Shown: piece by piece, positions 61,314 to 64,000 of the stretch | Layout: every line of letters begins with the position of its first letter | How positions within the stretch are numbered: the first letter of the stretch is position 1 | Assembly: GCF_042676025.1 (NCBI RefSeq) | Contig: NZ_JBHTJP010000032.1 | Span: 1,116,001 to 1,180,000, forward strand | Length of the DNA: 64,000 nucleotides | Direction: 5' to 3' | Origin: Salinimicrobium gaetbulicola | GTDB lineage: Bacteria; Bacteroidota; Bacteroidia; Flavobacteriales; Flavobacteriaceae | Made by a program: the position numbers and the translations under genes | Notes under the pieces: generated by a model | Database searches by the model: none | Told to the model about the DNA's origin: nothing | What the model saw: the letters and a program-made list of their open reading frames with translations, nothing else

Positions 61314-62678
61314 ATGTCTCTCTTCGGAAAAGTAAAGAATACGATCAATTTATTTAAGAACATTGATCTGGATCAGCTCGCCAAGATCAACCAGGCCATT
61401 GACCTGCCGGAAGCCATGCAGGCTCTTGGAAATCTTGATGAACGCCAGCTCAAGGGCTTGATGAGAATGCTCAAGACCAAACGCAGAAAAGGTCAGCACG
61501 ACCTGCCTCCCATTGACGGAGATTTTTACAATCTCGATCTGAAGCTAACTCCGGAACAAAGGGAACTGCAGCTGAAGGTCCGGAATTTCATGGAAGACGA
61601 GGTCAGGCCTTTGATCAATGATCACTGGAACCGGGCGAAATTCCCATTTGAGATCATAGACAAGTTCAAAAAACTGAATATTGCCGGAGTTCCTTATGAA
61701 GGCTACGGTTGCCCGAATTTGCCTTTTTTGATGGAAGGCATCATCGCCCAGGAAATAGCCAGGGTGGACGTTTCAATTTCAACTTTCTTCGGAGTACACA
61801 GCGGACTAGCCATGGGTTCTATCTATTTATGCGGAAGCGAGGCCCAAAAGGAAGAATGGCTGCCCCAGATGCAAAGACTTGAAAAAATAGGCGCCTTCGG
61901 ATTAACGGAACCCAACGTTGGAAGCGGGGTCGCCGGCGGACTCGAAACCACCTGTACCTATGACGGGGAGAACTGGGTGCTCAACGGGCAGAAAAAATGG
62001 ATCGGGAATGCCACTTTTGCCGATGTGATCGTGATCTGGGCCCGTGATACCGCTACCAATGAAGTAAAAGGGTTTTTGGTGCGTAAGGAAAATCCCGGCT
62101 TTAAGGCTGAAAAAATGGAAGATAAGATGGCGCTGAGGATCGTTCAAAACGCGCTCATCACTTTGACCGATTGCAAGATCCCCGAAAAGGACCGACTCAA
62201 AAAGGCCGATTCTTTTAAAGACACCGCGAATGTGTTGCGTATGACAAGGGCCGGGGTAGCCTGGCAGGCAGTGGGCTGCGCCCGCGGCGCTTATGAAAGC
62301 GCGCTTAAGTACACCAAGAAAAGAGAACAGTTCGGAAGGCCTATTGCCTCCTACCAGTTGATACAGAATCACCTGGTGGAAATGATCTCCAACCTTACCG
62401 CTATGCAAACCCTTTGTTTCCGCCTTTCTGAACTGCAGGATGAAGGCTTACTTACAGATGAACACGCATCGCTCGCGAAGGTATACTGCAGCATGCGCAT
62501 GCGCGATGTGGTGAGCCGCGCCCGCGAAGTTATGGGCGGTAACGGAATTTTGCTGGAATATGATGTCGCCCGCTTTGTGGCCGATGCTGAAGCTATTTAT
62601 AGTTACGAAGGCACTAAAGAGATCAATTCCCTGATCGTGGGAAGGGCGATCACTGGTTACAGCGCGTTTGTGAGTTAG
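61314..62678 (+). CDS. Acyl-CoA dehydrogenase, glutaryl-CoA dehydrogenase-like
   Basis: 454-residue FAD enzyme. An N-terminal extension of about 70 residues with basic KTKRRKG precedes the usual fold (LTPEQRELQLKVRNFM). FAD/substrate motifs GAFGLTEPNVGSG and KKWIGNATFADV, C-terminal REVMGGNGIL and the catalytic Glu in SYEGTKEINSLIVGRAITG. The YEGT and GRAITG ending is that of glutaryl-CoA dehydrogenases (lysine/tryptophan breakdown), but substrate specificity is not proved. Gene is GC-richer than its upstream neighbour. Confidence 0.9.
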   Translation: MSLFGKVKNTINLFKNIDLDQLAKINQAIDLPEAMQALGNLDERQLKGLMRMLKTKRRKGQHDLPPIDGDFYNLDLKLTPEQRELQLKVRNFMEDEVRPLINDHWNRAKFPFEIIDKFKKLNIAGVPYEGYGCPNLPFLMEGIIAQEIARVDVSISTFFGVHSGLAMGSIYLCGSEAQKEEWLPQMQRLEKIGAFGLTEPNVGSGVAGGLETTCTYDGENWVLNGQKKWIGNATFADVIVIWARDTATNEVKGFLVRKENPGFKAEKMEDKMALRIVQNALITLTDCKIPEKDRLKKADSFKDTANVLRMTRAGVAWQAVGCARGAYESALKYTKKREQFGRPIASYQLIQNHLVEMISNLTAMQTLCFRLSELQDEGLLTDEHASLAKVYCSMRMRDVVSRAREVMGGNGILLEYDVARFVADAEAIYSYEGTKEINSLIVGRAITGYSAFVS

Positions 62679-62686
62679 ACAATTTG

Positions 62687-62742
62687 GGGATTGGAGATTG
62701 GAGAACGGGGATTGGAGATTGGAGATTTGGGATTGGAGATGG
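62687..62742. repeat. Degenerate GGGATTGGAGATT repeat
   Basis: About four imperfect copies of GGGATTGGAGA in tandem directly after the acyl-CoA dehydrogenase stop. Low-complexity DNA, with no hairpin or coding potential. Confidence 0.7.
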
Positions 62743-62856
62743 GAATTTAAAATCAGCTCTTACTCCTGGATCAAACTCGCAATTAATGTATCTGACTAAC
62801 GCCTAAATATTTAAAATTCACACTTTCGGATTCCAAAAGACTAACGACTAAAAACT

Positions 62857-63777
62857 ATGTCATTTTTGATCATTCTTCCGAAGAGAGATCCTAAAATATG
62901 GATCGAAGCTTTAAAGAGTTCTGACAAGACTCTTGAAGTGGAAACCTATCCCAATATTAAGGATCCTGAGGCGGTAGAATTTATCTTAAGCTGGAAGCAT
63001 CCGCACGGAATCTTTAAAAAATTCCCGAACCTCAAGGTAATCGCTTCCGTAGGAGCGGGCATCGATCATATAATTTCTGATCCTGATATACCTGCCCATA
63101 TTAAGATCACCCGGATGGTGGATACCCAGCTCACCCAGGACATGAGCAACTTTGTTCTTTCTCTGGTGCTGGATCGAATTCGGGATATCTCCTTTTATCA
63201 TTGCCATCACAAATGGGAGCCTAAAATGTATCAACGTCCTGAAGAGTTGCAGGTCGGGATAATGGGTATGGGGGTGTTGGGCATTGCCGTTTCCCAACGT
63301 TTGATCAATAATGGTTTCCGGGTTAAGGGTTGGTCTAAGACCCCAAAAAAAATTCCTGGTCTAGACAGCTTTCACGACCAGGAACAGTTAGATAAATTCC
63401 TTAAAAAAACTGATATTCTGATCTGCCTGCTTCCGTTGACTTCAGAAACGGAAAATATTCTAAATAAAGACCTTTTCAAAAAACTTCCTAAAAATGCGTA
63501 TCTTATTAACGTCGCTCGCGGAAGACACCTGGTGGAAAAAGACCTGACGGAAGCATTGAGATCGGGCCAGTTATCAGGTGCCAGTCTGGATGTTTTCCGG
63601 GAAGAACCCCTCCCCCCAGATCATGATTTCTGGAAAGAACCAAAGATCAGGATCACCCCCCATATTGCAAGTATCACCAATCCCTCCACGGTAGCTCCTA
63701 AAATTATCGAGAACTACCGTAACATGAAAAATGGAAAGCCCCTTAAAAATGTAGTCTCCCGGGAGACAGGATATTAA
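62857..63777 (+). CDS. D-isomer 2-hydroxyacid dehydrogenase (GhrA-like)
   Basis: 306 residues reducing glyoxylate/hydroxypyruvate or a similar 2-oxoacid with NAD(P)H. SVGAGIDHI near residue 68 lines the substrate site; Rossmann GMGVLGIAVSQRL (about 137), catalytic Arg in INVARGRHLVEKDL, Glu in LDVFREEPLP and His in RITPHIASITNPS complete the set. The short N-terminal domain fits GhrA rather than SerA; no ACT domain. The universal stress gene follows after 17 bases. Confidence 0.92.
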   Translation: MSFLIILPKRDPKIWIEALKSSDKTLEVETYPNIKDPEAVEFILSWKHPHGIFKKFPNLKVIASVGAGIDHIISDPDIPAHIKITRMVDTQLTQDMSNFVLSLVLDRIRDISFYHCHHKWEPKMYQRPEELQVGIMGMGVLGIAVSQRLINNGFRVKGWSKTPKKIPGLDSFHDQEQLDKFLKKTDILICLLPLTSETENILNKDLFKKLPKNAYLINVARGRHLVEKDLTEALRSGQLSGASLDVFREEPLPPDHDFWKEPKIRITPHIASITNPSTVAPKIIENYRNMKNGKPLKNVVSRETGY

Positions 63778-63794
63778 ACTCTAAAGTTAAAGGT

Positions 63795-64000
63795 ATGACA
63801 GAGCTGAAAAACATTTTAGTAGCGGTTGATTTCAATGATGCCGTCGGGGAATTACTGGGTTATGCTGAAGGACTGGCAGAAAAGTTCGGGGCCAAAGTAT
63901 GGGTGCTCTATGTTGCGGAACCAGATCCGGAATTTGTGGGTTACACCACAGGGCCGCAATATATCAGGGATTTTAAAGCCGAAGATCTGAGAGAAGAGCA
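63795..64000 (+). CDS. Universal stress protein family, N-terminal part (cut by window edge)
   Basis: 68 residues are visible from ATG 63795. The opening KNILVAVDFNDAV and the following helix/strand LAEKFGAKVWVLYVAEPDP are the UspA fold. The nucleotide-binding glycine loop would lie beyond the right edge, so ATP-binding type cannot be decided. Probably co-transcribed with the dehydrogenase 17 bases upstream. Confidence 0.88.
   Translation, partial: MTELKNILVAVDFNDAVGELLGYAEGLAEKFGAKVWVLYVAEPDPEFVGYTTGPQYIRDFKAEDLREE

Overview
The window looks like chromosomal DNA of a marine-type member of the Flavobacteriaceae (Bacteroidota), plausibly close to Christiangramia/Gramella. The evidence is: three gliding-motility genes (gldA, gldB, gldC); many promoters of the Bacteroidota form (a TTG-type -33 box and a TAnnTTTG -7 box); start codons without purine-rich Shine-Dalgarno sequences; AT-rich intergenic DNA; and a dcw cluster without murF or ddl. 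No phage, transposase, CRISPR array or plasmid gene was seen.

Layout. 1-2170: 5' part of ppc and a small conserved-looking ORF. 2173-8937: a giant soluble hybrid histidine kinase with nine tandem HAMP-type units, divergent from a single-domain response regulator. 8999-9590: four 112-bp tandem repeats and tRNA-Arg(UCG). 9618-25800: yqeY and the dcw cluster mraZ-rsmH-ftsL-ftsI-murE-mraY-murD-ftsW-murG-murC-ftsQ-ftsA-ftsZ, read leftward from a promoter with putative MraZ boxes. 26024-32347: hydrolase, engB, gldC, gldB, nadE, a LuxR-type regulator and dnaG. 32449-34781: ECF sigma, putative anti-sigma and outer-membrane protein. 34948-44145: prenyl synthase, rlmN, queA, aroA, a MazG-like protein and two DUF3857 proteins. 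44228-49706: a phenylalanine/tyrosine operon with rsgA and dtd. 49826-52584: gldA and two envelope genes. 52604-56879: a methionine operon. 57090-64000: metK, a third DUF3857/transglutaminase membrane protein, an acyl-CoA dehydrogenase, a 2-hydroxyacid dehydrogenase and a partial universal stress protein.

The most striking feature is amino-acid-responsive RNA control. The metY-metX-hom operon is preceded by two successive methionine-rich leader peptides (MMCMM and MMINMMRMM), each followed by an intrinsic terminator: a tandem attenuator. The divergent metK gene, in the same intergenic region, has an apparent SAM-II riboswitch. So the two halves of methionine/SAM metabolism seem to read two different signals (charged tRNA-Met and SAM). 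The pheA operon has the same kind of attenuator with a leader peptide containing FYYFYFFY, and a clear antiterminator/terminator switch. Other points worth attention are the zinc-ligand-free DnaG, a LuxR-type regulator with Glu at the phosphoacceptor site, a pseudo-receiver in the giant kinase, and a DUF3857 protein that has lost its transglutaminase cysteine.

All calls come from reading the sequence by eye. No database search or folding program was run, and domain borders are approximate.
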